NCBI RefSeq assembly: GCF_014649035.1
Contig: NZ_BMSG01000028.1
Span: 43,736 to 107,735 of the forward strand
Reading direction: 5' to 3'
DNA: 64,000 nt
DNA from: Streptomyces sindenensis
Lineage (GTDB): Bacteria; Actinomycetota; Actinomycetes; Streptomycetales; Streptomycetaceae
Both the position numbers and the translations under genes were made by a program. Position 1 is the first letter of the stretch. Every line of letters starts with the position of its first letter. A model generated the notes under the pieces. That model did not search any database and was not told the origin of the DNA. It worked only from the letters and a program-made list of their open reading frames with translations. Below are positions 40,313 through 50,644 of this stretch, in pieces.

Positions 40313-40870
40313 TCAGCGGCCGCGCAGCCGCCGTACGAGGATGCTCGCGTCGCCCCGGGACTCCAGGTCGGCGAGGACCACCGCCACCGCCTCGCGGACG
40401 ATCCGGCCCCGGTCGACGGCGAGGCCGTGTTCGCCGCGCAGGACGAGCCGGGCGTGTTCGAGGTCCATCAGCTCCTCGGCGGAGACGTAGACCGTGATCT
40501 TCTCGTCGTGGCGTTCCCGGCCGCTGGGGCGGCGGTTCGCGCCGCGGGCGCCGCCGCGTCGGCGCTGGGGCTGGACCGCGGGGGGCTGTTCGGCCGGGGC
40601 GGCGGGGCGCTCTCCGGCGGCCTTGGCGGACGGGGCCCGCTCGCCCTCGGCGCCACGGCCGCGCGAGTCGCCGCCGTCGGCGTCGGCCGCGGCGTGCTCC
40701 TCACGGCCGGCGGACGACGGGGTCTGGCCGGAGGGGTCGCTCTCCCCGGCGGGCGCGGGCACCCGCGGCTCGCCGTTCGCCTTGCGCCGCCGCTCCGCGG
40801 GGGAGGACGGCTGAAGGCCCATCCCGCCTCCGGTGGTACGGAACAGTTCGTCGGCCCCCGGCAGACTCAC
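40313..40870 (-). CDS. ParA-linked conserved hypothetical protein
   Basis: A 185-residue protein coupled to parA. A disordered Pro/Ser/Arg/Gly-rich N-terminal two-thirds (SLPGADELFRTTGGGM at the start, later PQRRRGGARGANRRPSGRE) precedes a compact C-terminal domain DEKITVYVSAEELMDLEHARLVLRGEHGLAVDRGRIVREAVAVVLADLE. That domain has a strand-helix-helix pattern reminiscent of ribbon-helix-helix proteins. It could therefore be a DNA-binding partner of the ParA, replacing ParB; this is inference. The GTG at 40870 gives a GTGA overlap with the parA stop; a longer start at 40882 is possible. Confidence 0.75.
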   Translation of the reverse strand: MSLPGADELFRTTGGGMGLQPSSPAERRRKANGEPRVPAPAGESDPSGQTPSSAGREEHAAADADGGDSRGRGAEGERAPSAKAAGERPAAPAEQPPAVQPQRRRGGARGANRRPSGRERHDEKITVYVSAEELMDLEHARLVLRGEHGLAVDRGRIVREAVAVVLADLESRGDASILVRRLRGR

Positions 40871-42027
40871 TCGGCGTGACACCGGGCGAGCACCTCCCTG
40901 GCGAGCTGGCGATAGGCGGCGGCGCCGACCGAGTTGGAGGCGTAGGTGGTGATGGGCTCACCGGCGACCGTGGTCTCCGGGAAGCGGACCGTGCGCCCGA
41001 TGACCGTGTGGTAGACGTGCTCGTCGAAGGCCTCGACGACGCGCGCCAGGACCTCACGGCTGTGCACCGTGCGGGAGTCGTACATCGTGGCGAGGATGCC
41101 GTCGAGCTCCAGCTCCGGGTTGAGCCGCTCCTGGACCTTCTCGATGGTCTCGGTGAGCAGCGCCACCCCGCGCAGCGCGAAGAACTCGCACTCCAGCGGC
41201 ACTATGACCTTGTGAGCGGCCGTCAGGGCGTTCACGGTGAGCAGGCCGAGGGAGGGCTGACAGTCGATCACGATGTAGTCGTAGTCGGCCATCAGCGGCT
41301 TCAGGGCGCGCTGGAGCGTGGACTCGCGGGCCACCTCGCTGACGAGCTGCACCTCGGCGGCGGAGAGGTCGATGTTGCTGGGCAGCAGGTCCATGTTGGG
41401 GACCGCCGTCTTGAGCAGGACGTCGTCGGCCGCCATGCCCCGCTCCATGAGCAGGTTGTAGACGGTGAGGTCCAGCTCCATCGGGTTGACCCCGAGGCCG
41501 ACGGAGAGCGCGCCCTGCGGATCGAAGTCGACGAGCAGGACCCGGCGTCCGTACTCCGCGAGCGCGGCGCCCAGGTTGATGGTCGACGTGGTCTTGCCGA
41601 CGCCGCCCTTCTGGTTGCACATCGCGATGATCTTCGCGGGGCCGTGGTCGGTCAGGGGACCCGGGATCGGGAAGTACGGCAGGGGCCGTCCGGTGGGGCC
41701 GATGCGCTCGCGGCGCTGACGCGCGGCGTCCGGCGCGAGGGTGGCCGCGTACTCCGGATCGGGTTCGTACTCGGCGTCGGGGTCGTAGAAGTGCCCCTCG
41801 GGCACCTCGGCGAAGTCGGCGAAGCGGTCGGTGTCCCGGCTGCTCTCGTTGCCGGCCGTGGCGTTCACGTGTGGGCCGTCCATCATCTGGGGGGCTGTCG
41901 TCATGTGCTGTTGGGTGGCGAAGGTGCGGACCGCGACGGAGCCGACAGCTTCGAGCCCGGTCGGGCTCAGACCCCGTACAGGCATCCCTGGTTGACCACC
42001 CCCAGGAGTAATTGTCGACTCATTCAC
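40867..42027 (-). CDS. parA: ParA family chromosome-partitioning ATPase
   Basis: A 386-residue Walker-type ATPase. The deviant Walker A CNQKGGVGKTTSTINLG is at about residues 136-152. VLLVDFDPQGALSVGLG follows with the A' motif and DYDYIVIDCQPSLGLLTVNAL is Walker B. An acidic N-terminal extension of about 125 residues (FADFAEVPEGHFYDPDAEYEPD) is unusual for Soj. It is not next to parB or oriC genes; it heads the scpA-scpB cluster and so is the SMC-associated paralogue. The GTG at 42027 has AGGAGG upstream, though with a longish spacing of about 11 nt. Confidence 0.93.
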   Translation of the reverse strand: MNESTITPGGGQPGMPVRGLSPTGLEAVGSVAVRTFATQQHMTTAPQMMDGPHVNATAGNESSRDTDRFADFAEVPEGHFYDPDAEYEPDPEYAATLAPDAARQRRERIGPTGRPLPYFPIPGPLTDHGPAKIIAMCNQKGGVGKTTSTINLGAALAEYGRRVLLVDFDPQGALSVGLGVNPMELDLTVYNLLMERGMAADDVLLKTAVPNMDLLPSNIDLSAAEVQLVSEVARESTLQRALKPLMADYDYIVIDCQPSLGLLTVNALTAAHKVIVPLECEFFALRGVALLTETIEKVQERLNPELELDGILATMYDSRTVHSREVLARVVEAFDEHVYHTVIGRTVRFPETTVAGEPITTYASNSVGAAAYRQLAREVLARCHAE

Positions 42028-42353
42028 AAGTCGTCTTACCTCCTTGGATGTGACCAGGAAACTTATCGATAGGTCAGCGTGGCACCATGCCGACGATTGG
42101 CGACTCTATGGCGTGTCACCGGTCCGCAGCAACACAATCCGCCGGACCCGGCCCGATGTGTCGGCAATCGAACGCCTCGCTGTCAAGGGTGCACAGCGAC
42201 CAAGCCGCACATTTCACCGCTGCACGAAACGGGTAAAGGGCTACGTTCGGCGCGAGTCGCACAAGGGCCTCACCGGGCCCGATACGCGTCCGGCCGGACC
42301 TTGCGCGGCAAGGTCCGGCCGGACGTGCGATGTTGACGGAGGGGGTTGACCCG
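42028..42353. other. Intergenic region upstream of parA and downstream of ald
   Basis: These 326 bases carry the parA promoter side and the ald terminator (42287-42325). A/T-richer sequence near 42040-42070 (GGAAACTTATCGATAGG) is a plausible promoter or protein site. No gene or RNA is recognised. Confidence 0.5.
42287..42325. terminator. 18-bp hairpin terminator of ald
   Basis: The arms 42287-42304 and 42308-42325 are perfectly complementary around a GCG loop, 28 bases beyond the ald stop on the minus strand. Confidence 0.8.
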
Positions 42354-43478
42354 TCAGCCGAGGAGCGTGCTCAGCTCGACGTGCGGGAGGCCGTGCGCCT
42401 CGGCCACCTCGCGGTAAACCACCTGTCCCTCATGGGTGTTGAGGCCCTTGGCCAGCGCGGCGTCGCGACGCAGGGCGTCGGCCCAGCCGCGGTTGGCGAG
42501 CTCCACGATGTAGGGAAGAGTCGCGTTGGTGAGCGCGTAGGTGGAGGTGTTCGGGACCGCGCCGGGCATGTTGGCGACGCAGTAGAAGACCGAGTTGTGG
42601 ACCGGGAAGGTCGGCTCGGCGTGGGTCGTCGGACGCGAGTCCTCGAAGCAGCCGCCCTGGTCGATTGCAATGTCGACAAGTACACTTCCGGGCTTCATCT
42701 TGGCGACGAGCTCGTTGGTGACCAGCTTCGGGGCCTTGGCTCCGGGGATCAGCACGGCGCCGATGACGAGGTCGGCCTCGACGACGGCCTTCTCCAGCTC
42801 GAAGGCGTTGGAGACGACGGTCTGCACCTTGGTGCCGAAGATCTTGTCGGCCTCGCGGAGCTTGTTGATGTCACGGTCGAGCAGCGTGACGTGGAAGCCG
42901 AGGCCCACGGCGATCTGGGTGGCGTTCCAGCCGGAGACACCGCCGCCGATGACGACGGCCTTGCCTGCGTGGGTGCCGGGGACGCCCCCGGGCAGCACAC
43001 CGCGGCCGCCGGCCGAGCGCATCAGGTGGTACGCGCCGACCTGCGGGGCGAGGCGGCCCGCGACCTCGGACATCGGGGCCAGCAGCGGGAGCGCGCGGCC
43101 CGCGGTCTCGACCGTCTCGTAGGCGATGGCGGTGGTGCCGGAGGCCAGCAGCGCGTCGGTGCACTCACGGGAGGCGGCGAGGTGCAGGTAGGTGAAGAGC
43201 GTCTGGTCCTTGCGGAGGCGGTGGTACTCCTCGGCGACCGGCTCCTTGACCTTCAGCAGCAGGTCGGCGGCGGCCCAGACCTCGTCGGCGGTGGCCAGGA
43301 TCCGGGCGCCGGCGGCGACGTACTCCGCGTCGGGGATGGACGAGCCGACACCGGCGTCGTGCTCGATGACGACCTGGTGGCCGTGGCGGACGAGCTCATG
43401 CACTCCGGCGGGGGTGATCGCCACCCGGAACTCGTTGTTCTTGACTTCGCGGGGGATGCCGACCTTCACGTCGATCAC
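42354..43478 (-). CDS. ald: Alanine dehydrogenase
   Basis: A 374-residue NAD-dependent L-alanine dehydrogenase catalysing reversible deamination of alanine to pyruvate and ammonia. It has the family start MIDVKVGIPREVKNNEFRVAITP, the substrate-site YLHLAA, and the NAD-binding loop VVIGGGVSGWNATQIAVGLG (about residues 172-191). GAVLIPGAKAPKLV and DIAIDQGGCFEDSRPTTHAEPTF complete the catalytic domain. The length equals the usual 370-375. The GTG at 43478 follows AAGGACC. It is monocistronic, ending at its own hairpin. Confidence 0.96.
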   Translation of the reverse strand: MIDVKVGIPREVKNNEFRVAITPAGVHELVRHGHQVVIEHDAGVGSSIPDAEYVAAGARILATADEVWAAADLLLKVKEPVAEEYHRLRKDQTLFTYLHLAASRECTDALLASGTTAIAYETVETAGRALPLLAPMSEVAGRLAPQVGAYHLMRSAGGRGVLPGGVPGTHAGKAVVIGGGVSGWNATQIAVGLGFHVTLLDRDINKLREADKIFGTKVQTVVSNAFELEKAVVEADLVIGAVLIPGAKAPKLVTNELVAKMKPGSVLVDIAIDQGGCFEDSRPTTHAEPTFPVHNSVFYCVANMPGAVPNTSTYALTNATLPYIVELANRGWADALRRDAALAKGLNTHEGQVVYREVAEAHGLPHVELSTLLG

Positions 43479-43612
43479 GGTCCTTGGCTCGGAGGGTCAT
43501 CCGGGCACAGTGGTGCACACCCGGACATATACATCATAAATGGAGACGCCACGGAGGAACGCGGCAGAGCCAGTCTAATGAAGGACTTCGCGCTGTCTAG
43601 CCTTACAAAGCA

Positions 43613-45745
43613 TTAATTTTCTGTCGAAGCACTGCGGATTTCGTAGGCTGAGGCCTCCTCGCCCAGCAATCTCTCGGCGGTGCCCCGATGCAACCGGGCC
43701 GCCGCGGGGTCCCCGAGCCGGTCGAGCGTGTCCGCCAACCGCAGCTGGAGCGCGGCCTGAAGCCGCACGTCACCGGCGCGCCGGGCCAGCTCGACGGCCT
43801 CCCGGCAGGTCTGGAGCGATTCGTGCGGCCGGCCCGCGTACTCCTGGACCCGCGCCGCCTCGCTGAGCGAGCGCGCCTGGGCCGCCGGGTCGCCGAGCCT
43901 GCGGTGGCCGGAGGCCGCGGCGCGCCAGTTCCGCAGGGCCTCGCCGTAGCGCCCGGCGTACGTGTGGACCGCCCCGAGCCGCCCGTAGAGCCGGGCCTCG
44001 TCCGCCCGCTCCCCCTGGGTGAGGCGCTGGGAGAGCGCCCGGCCGTACCAGTCGGCGGCCCGGTGGTAGTCCCCCAGCTCCTCGTACGCGCCGCCTACGG
44101 ATTCCATCGCGCGGCCGGTGGCGTAGAGGTCCTTCGCGGCCTTTCCGGCGTCCAGCGCGGCCCGGTAGCGGGTCAGTGCCTCCCGGGTGCGGCCGGTGCG
44201 GACGTCCAGATCGGCGAGGTTCAGCAGGGCGGCTGCCTGTTCGCGGGGCAGCTGGCGGCGGCGTGCCACGTCCAGGACCAGACCGTGCAGCCCGTACAGC
44301 TCGGGGGCGGCCTCCTCGGTCCCCCGGTGCGCCGCCAGTGCCCGCACCAGCGCCGCGACCAGGCGGCGCGCCAGGGTGTCCAGCTCACCGTCGGCCACGG
44401 CGAGCCGGGCGGAGGCGAGCAGGGCGGGCTGGCGGACCCGCAGCCAGGCGCCCGCCTCCTCGGCGTTCGGGAAGCGCAGCGAACGGGGCAGTCCGGCGAG
44501 CTTGCCGTGGGCGGCCGACCCCTCGGGCTCGGTGATCGCACGGCAGGCCTGGAGCCGGCGCACGGTCCGCTCCAGCATCCGGGCGCGGGCCAGCTGGATC
44601 TCGGCCGGGCGGTCCCGGTCCTCCAGGAGCGCCCGCAGCATCGGGGCGAGGCAGCCGGGGACCGCGTACTGGGGGTGGGCCGCGCCGTCCGTCCGCAGCA
44701 GCCCGAGCTTCACAAAGTCGTCGAGGGTGGCGCGGGCGGCGGAGACCGAGCAGCCGGCCAGCGCGGAGGCGGTGTGGGCGTCGGCGAGCCCGGCGGGGGC
44801 GAGGGCCAGCAGGCGCAGTATCCGGGCGGCGGTCTGCGGCAGGGAGTCGTGGACGAGCCGGAAGGCGCGGGCCAGCGGGCGGGCGCCGACGGGCTGCTGT
44901 TCGTCGGGGTCGGGCAACTCGCGCAACTGCCCCGCGACATCGGCGACGGAGGCCATGGGGTGGGCGGCGAGCAGGCCGCCCATCAGGGCCAGCGCCGCGG
45001 GCTGTCCCCCGCACTCCTCGGCCAGCCGCTCCGCGGTGCGGGGGTCGACGGTGATGCGGACCTGGCCGATGGCGCGGGCCAGCAGCCGCACCGCCGCGCC
45101 CTTCTCCAGCCCGCCGAGGGTGCACGGCCGGACGTCGGGGATGCCCGTCAGCGGCCCGGTCGCGGTGGCGAGGACCAGGCAGTCGGGGTTGTCCGGGAGC
45201 AGCGGGTCGACCTGTTCGGCGTCGGCCGCGTCGTCGAGGACCAGGACGAGGCGGCGCCCGGCCAGGGCCTCGCGGACCATCTCGGACAGTTCGTCCTGGT
45301 CGGCGCCGGGCGGGACCGCGATCCCGAGGAGGCCGAGGATCTCGCCGGCGGTGCGTTCGGTGGGGACCCGCTCGCCGTCGGGGTCGGTGAGGCCGACCCG
45401 GAGCACCCCGTCGGGGTAGTCGCCGGAGCCCGTACCGGCGACGGCCCAGGGCAGGGCGCCCGTGGCGGACCGGGCGGCCCCGGCGACGTCGGTTCCGGTG
45501 AGCACCCCGGCCAGTTCCTCGGCGAGAGCGCTGCGGCCCGAGCCGGGGCGGCCCGCGATGAGCAGGACCCGGGCGCGGGGGGTCTTGCGGCCGGCCAGGG
45601 TGTCCAGGCCGGCGCGCACGATGTCCGCCCGGAGATCCTTCAACTCCCGTTCGCGGCCGAAGAATCGGGGTGGGGCGGCGCCGGACTGCTCCTCGGCCCC
45701 CGGGGCCTTCGCCGGGCCGCTGGTGTCCACCGCCTGATCGGTCAC
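43613..45745 (-). CDS. STAND (NB-ARC-like) ATPase with TPR domain
   Basis: A 710-residue signal-transduction ATPase. The N-terminus includes FFGRERELKDLRADI, a typical STAND entry motif, then the P-loop GRPGSGRSA at residues 65-73 and Walker B RRLVLVLDDAAD (about 166-177). AECGGQPAALALMGGLLA is the GxPLA-like motif. A winged-helix region (RILRLLALAPAGLADAHTASALAGCSVSAARATLDDFVKLGLL) follows, and TPR repeats occupy roughly 490-690 (AALLNLADLDVRTGRTREALTRYRAALDAG; SVGGAYEELGDYHRAADWYGRAL; GRLGAVHTYAGRYGEALRNW). It resembles the ATPase-TPR part of AfsR-type regulators without the DNA-binding domain. GTG start with GGAGCG upstream. The function is unknown. Confidence 0.88.
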   Translation of the reverse strand: MTDQAVDTSGPAKAPGAEEQSGAAPPRFFGRERELKDLRADIVRAGLDTLAGRKTPRARVLLIAGRPGSGRSALAEELAGVLTGTDVAGAARSATGALPWAVAGTGSGDYPDGVLRVGLTDPDGERVPTERTAGEILGLLGIAVPPGADQDELSEMVREALAGRRLVLVLDDAADAEQVDPLLPDNPDCLVLATATGPLTGIPDVRPCTLGGLEKGAAVRLLARAIGQVRITVDPRTAERLAEECGGQPAALALMGGLLAAHPMASVADVAGQLRELPDPDEQQPVGARPLARAFRLVHDSLPQTAARILRLLALAPAGLADAHTASALAGCSVSAARATLDDFVKLGLLRTDGAAHPQYAVPGCLAPMLRALLEDRDRPAEIQLARARMLERTVRRLQACRAITEPEGSAAHGKLAGLPRSLRFPNAEEAGAWLRVRQPALLASARLAVADGELDTLARRLVAALVRALAAHRGTEEAAPELYGLHGLVLDVARRRQLPREQAAALLNLADLDVRTGRTREALTRYRAALDAGKAAKDLYATGRAMESVGGAYEELGDYHRAADWYGRALSQRLTQGERADEARLYGRLGAVHTYAGRYGEALRNWRAAASGHRRLGDPAAQARSLSEAARVQEYAGRPHESLQTCREAVELARRAGDVRLQAALQLRLADTLDRLGDPAAARLHRGTAERLLGEEASAYEIRSASTEN

Positions 45746-45930
45746 GAGCCACGCTCCACTTCGCTGCGCGCGATGCCCGCCGGAACTCCGGTCGGACGCG
45801 GTTCGAGCGTAGTTCAGCGGCGGGGACGATCACCGCGGAGCGAGGCGGGGCCGCCCCCGATATCCCCCGATCGGATCAGCTTTTCTTCATCTCGTACGAC
45901 CGGGAGTGCCCGGGGGGGGCGGACGGACCG

Positions 45931-46557
45931 TCAGGCTTCGAAAGGCCGGGCCGGCCACGGTGCTTCGGCGGGGCGCAGCGAGTCGACGCCGTCGCCCGCA
46001 CGGACGGCGGTGAGGGCGAGGACCCCGACGACGAGGCAGTTGTTGTGCAGGTCCCCCGCGACGACCGAGCGGACCAGCTCGTCCAGCGGCACCCGGGCCT
46101 GCTCCATGTCGGCTTCCTCCTCGGCGACCGCGTACCGCTCGCCCTCCGCCTCGGAGAGATCGCGGGCCAGGAAGATCCGCACGGCCTCGTCGCAGCCGCC
46201 GGGCGTGGTGTAGACGTCGGTCAGCACCCGCCAGTCCTCGGCCTTGACGTGCGCTTCCTCGTACAGCTCGCGCTGAGCGGCGTGCAGGGGGTTCTCGCCG
46301 GGGATGTCGAGCAGTCCGGCCGGGATCTCCCAGAGCCGGTGGCGTACCGGGTGGCGGTACTGGCGCAGCACGATGACCCGGTCCTCGTCGTCGATCGCGA
46401 GGACGGCGACGGAGCCCGGGTGGACCTGGTAGTCACGGCCGTGGACGGAACCGTCGGGCATCACCACCTGGTCGGTGCGGACGCTGGTCTTGTTGCCGGT
46501 GAAGGGGGTCACCGTCGCGGTGACCTGCCACTCCTCGGGCGTGTCCTGGATACCCAT
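45931..46557 (-). CDS. Nudix hydrolase, ADP-ribose pyrophosphatase type
   Basis: A 208-residue Nudix enzyme hydrolysing ADP-ribose-like nucleoside diphosphate sugars. The Nudix box is GLLDIPGENPLHAAQRELYEEAHV (about residues 82-105), with the REUxEE core intact. VIVLRQYRHPVRHRLWEIPAG just before it and LTDVYTTPGGCDEAVRIFLARDL after it are typical of the ADPRase group. The ATG at 46557 is preceded by GGGAGGACG. It lies directly downstream of pyrG on the same strand but beyond a hairpin, so it may have its own promoter. Confidence 0.92.
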   Translation of the reverse strand: MGIQDTPEEWQVTATVTPFTGNKTSVRTDQVVMPDGSVHGRDYQVHPGSVAVLAIDDEDRVIVLRQYRHPVRHRLWEIPAGLLDIPGENPLHAAQRELYEEAHVKAEDWRVLTDVYTTPGGCDEAVRIFLARDLSEAEGERYAVAEEEADMEQARVPLDELVRSVVAGDLHNNCLVVGVLALTAVRAGDGVDSLRPAEAPWPARPFEA

Positions 46558-46588
46558 GTACCTACGTCCTCCCACGAACCAAAAGGAA

Positions 46589-46625
46589 ACCGGGGTACGG
46601 ATCCGCTGCGGATCCGTACCCCGGT
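46589..46625. terminator. 18-bp hairpin downstream of pyrG
   Basis: The arms 46589-46606 and 46608-46625 are perfectly complementary with a single-base centre. It lies about 77 bases after the pyrG stop and 32 bases before the Nudix start, so it is probably the pyrG terminator, though an attenuator of the Nudix gene is possible. Confidence 0.65.
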
Positions 46626-46701
46626 CAACCGTAATGCCTCGGTGTCAGGGGGTGCCCTGCGGATCAGGGCGCGGACCCGGCCGGGATCCGCCGGACACCC
46701 C

Positions 46702-48369
<1,668 letters not shown>

Positions 48370-48811
48370 AGCCAAAGGGGGCTCCCGTGGTCGCGATTCT
48401 GAGGTGCGTACGGCAGCCGAACCGGGGATTCCGGGGGTGCCGACGCTGCGGTTCGGGGGCCTCGTCCGCTGTCAGAGACGACCACCGTCCACGGGCTACC
48501 AGGGTAACAGCGACGGGGGGAGGCTGCTTCCGGCCACACCCTGCACAGAGGCGTCACAGCTTCACCGCAGTCATTTCACGTCCCACCCGATCAGCTCAGA
48601 GATCTTGCGGACACCGTCGCGCGGATCTTCATCGTGCGTCGTATCCTGCTCAAACACTCGCTGCCGAGACGGCCGGGGCGGCGGCACCACCCAGGCCGCC
48701 CACCGGTACAGGAACTCGTCGGATCTTCCCGGGTGAAAGACCCTACGACCCCCTTGACCCGCAGTAAGCGCCCTTTGACGGGGCGACATGGCCGTTCGAC
48801 TGGAGACGCAC
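48370..48811. other. Intergenic region between divergent pyrG and GH15 genes
   Basis: These 442 bases carry the promoters of both genes. On the minus strand an open frame ending at 48571 reads DEFLYRWAAWVVPPPRPSRQ and DPRDGVRKISELIGWDVK. It has a coding-like flavour, but no convincing start or ribosome site is visible and it runs into the GH15 gene. I leave it unannotated; no RNA gene is seen. Confidence 0.45.
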
Positions 48812-50614
48812 GTGGCCGGGCGCATCGAGGATTACGCACTCATCGGAGACATGCAGACCGCCGCCCTGGTCTGCCGGGACGGCACAGCGGACTGGCTGTG
48901 CCTCCCCCGCTTCGACTCACACGCCGTCTTCGCGGGGCTGCTGGGCACCGAGGAGCACGGCTTCTGGCGCCTGGGCCCCGCGAGAGCGGAGGGGACGGAA
49001 CCGGCCTTTGCCGACCGGCGGCGCTACCGCGGCGACTCCCTCATCCTGGAATCGGAGTGGGACACACCGCGCGGCACCGTACGGGTGACCGATTTCATGC
49101 CGCCGCGTGACGGCGCGCCCCAGCTCATCCGGATCGTGGAGGGTGTCAGCGGCCGGGTGCCGATGCGCTCGGAGCTGCGGATGCGGTTCAGCTACGGCCG
49201 GGTGACGCCGTGGGTGCACAAGGTCGACAACCGGACGGTCGCGGTCGCCGGCCCGGATTCGGTCTGGCTGGACACCGAAGCGGAAACGTATGGCCAGAAT
49301 CTGACCACGTACTCCGACTTCACGGTGGGCCCCGGGGACCGGGTGGCGTTCACGATCAGCTGGCAGCCCTCGCACCACGAGCCGCCCGCCCTCCCCGAAC
49401 CGGAGAACTCGCTGGAGGCGACGGAGAACTTCTGGCGCGAATGGGTCGAGCAGTGTACGTACCACGGGCCCTACCGGGAGGCGGTCGTCCGCTCCCTGAT
49501 CACGCTCAAGGCCCTCACGTACGCGCCGACCGGTGGCATCGTCGCCGCGCCGACCACGTCGCTGCCCGAGGAGATCGGGGGCGTACGGAACTGGGACTAC
49601 CGCTACACCTGGCTGCGGGACGCCGCGATCACCCTCTCCTCGCTGCTGCGCACCGGCTACCGGGAAGAGGCCCGGGCCTGGCGCGAGTGGCTGCTGCGGG
49701 CGGTGGCGGGCGACCCGGAGAACCTCCAGATCATGTACGGCATCGCCGGCGAGCGCGAGCTCGGCGAGGCGGAGCTGGACTGGCTGCCCGGTTACGAGAA
49801 CTCCACCCCGGTCCGCGTCGGCAACGGCGCCGCCAACCAGCTCCAGCTGGATGTGTACGGCGAGGTCACCGAGGCGCTGCACCTGGCGCACATGACGGGC
49901 CTGACCCGCAACGACTACGCCATGGGGCTCCAGCTCAAGCTGATCGAGTATCTGGAGAAGCACTGGGAGGAGCCCGACGAGGGCATCTGGGAGGTGCGCG
50001 GGCCGCGCCGCCACTTCGTGCACTCGAAGGTGATGGCGTGGGTCGCGGTCGACCGGACGATCAAACTGGTCGAGTCCGGTGACGTGGAGGGCCCGCTGGA
50101 GCGGTGGTACGAGCTCCGCGACGACATCCACCGGGACGTCTGCGAGCGCGGCTACGACAAGGAGCGCAACACCTTCACCCAGTCCTACGGGTCGAAGGAG
50201 CTGGACGCCTCCCTGCTGCTCATCCCGCAGATGGGCTTCCTGCCGCCGGACGACAAACGGGTCATCGGCACGATCGAGGCGATCCAGCGGGAGCTGTCCA
50301 CGGAGGACGGCTTCATCCTGCGCTACCCGACCGAGGGCGAGGACGCGGGCGTCGACGGTCTGGAGGGCGACGAGGGCGCGTTCCTCGCCTGCTCGTTCTG
50401 GATGGCGGACGACCTGGCGATGATCGGCCGGGTCGACGAGGCGCGCCAGCTCTTCGAGAAGCTGCTGTCGCTCCGCAACGATCTGGGCCTGCTGGCCGAG
50501 GAGTGGGACTCGAACCTCCAGCGCCAGGTGGGGAACTTCCCGCAGGCGTTCAGCCACGTCCCGCTGATCGACACGGCCCTGCGGCTGACGGCCAGCGGCG
50601 CGTACGTGGGCTGA
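48812..50614 (+). CDS. Glycoside hydrolase family 15 protein (glucoamylase/trehalase-like)
   Basis: A 600-residue cytoplasmic GH15 enzyme. The N-terminal super-beta-sandwich (RIEDYALIGDMQTAALVCRDGTADWLCLPRFDS) precedes the (alpha/alpha)6 barrel with PTTSLPEEIGGVRNWDYRYTWLRDAA, a GH15 hallmark. The acid and base glutamates are likely in GLEGDEGAFLACSFW (about residue 520) and GLLAEEWD (about 565). In actinobacteria such secretion-free GH15 proteins include trehalases, so trehalose is a plausible substrate; oligosaccharides are the alternative. The GTG at 48812 has TGGAG 6 nt upstream; an in-frame ATG at 48788 with GGGG upstream adds eight residues. Confidence 0.9.
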   Translation: MAGRIEDYALIGDMQTAALVCRDGTADWLCLPRFDSHAVFAGLLGTEEHGFWRLGPARAEGTEPAFADRRRYRGDSLILESEWDTPRGTVRVTDFMPPRDGAPQLIRIVEGVSGRVPMRSELRMRFSYGRVTPWVHKVDNRTVAVAGPDSVWLDTEAETYGQNLTTYSDFTVGPGDRVAFTISWQPSHHEPPALPEPENSLEATENFWREWVEQCTYHGPYREAVVRSLITLKALTYAPTGGIVAAPTTSLPEEIGGVRNWDYRYTWLRDAAITLSSLLRTGYREEARAWREWLLRAVAGDPENLQIMYGIAGERELGEAELDWLPGYENSTPVRVGNGAANQLQLDVYGEVTEALHLAHMTGLTRNDYAMGLQLKLIEYLEKHWEEPDEGIWEVRGPRRHFVHSKVMAWVAVDRTIKLVESGDVEGPLERWYELRDDIHRDVCERGYDKERNTFTQSYGSKELDASLLLIPQMGFLPPDDKRVIGTIEAIQRELSTEDGFILRYPTEGEDAGVDGLEGDEGAFLACSFWMADDLAMIGRVDEARQLFEKLLSLRNDLGLLAEEWDSNLQRQVGNFPQAFSHVPLIDTALRLTASGAYVG

Positions 50615-50644
50615 GGCAGGTCACCGGACCGCCCGTCGCGCTCC

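Noticed and set aside
40867..42027. Chromosomal origin-proximal parAB locus
   Set aside because: No parB, gidB, rnpA or dnaA genes nearby; the context is scpA/scpB, so this is the SMC-linked paralogue.
46589..46625. Riboswitch or RNA gene upstream of the Nudix gene
   Set aside because: Only a simple GC hairpin is present; no conserved riboswitch core is recognisable.
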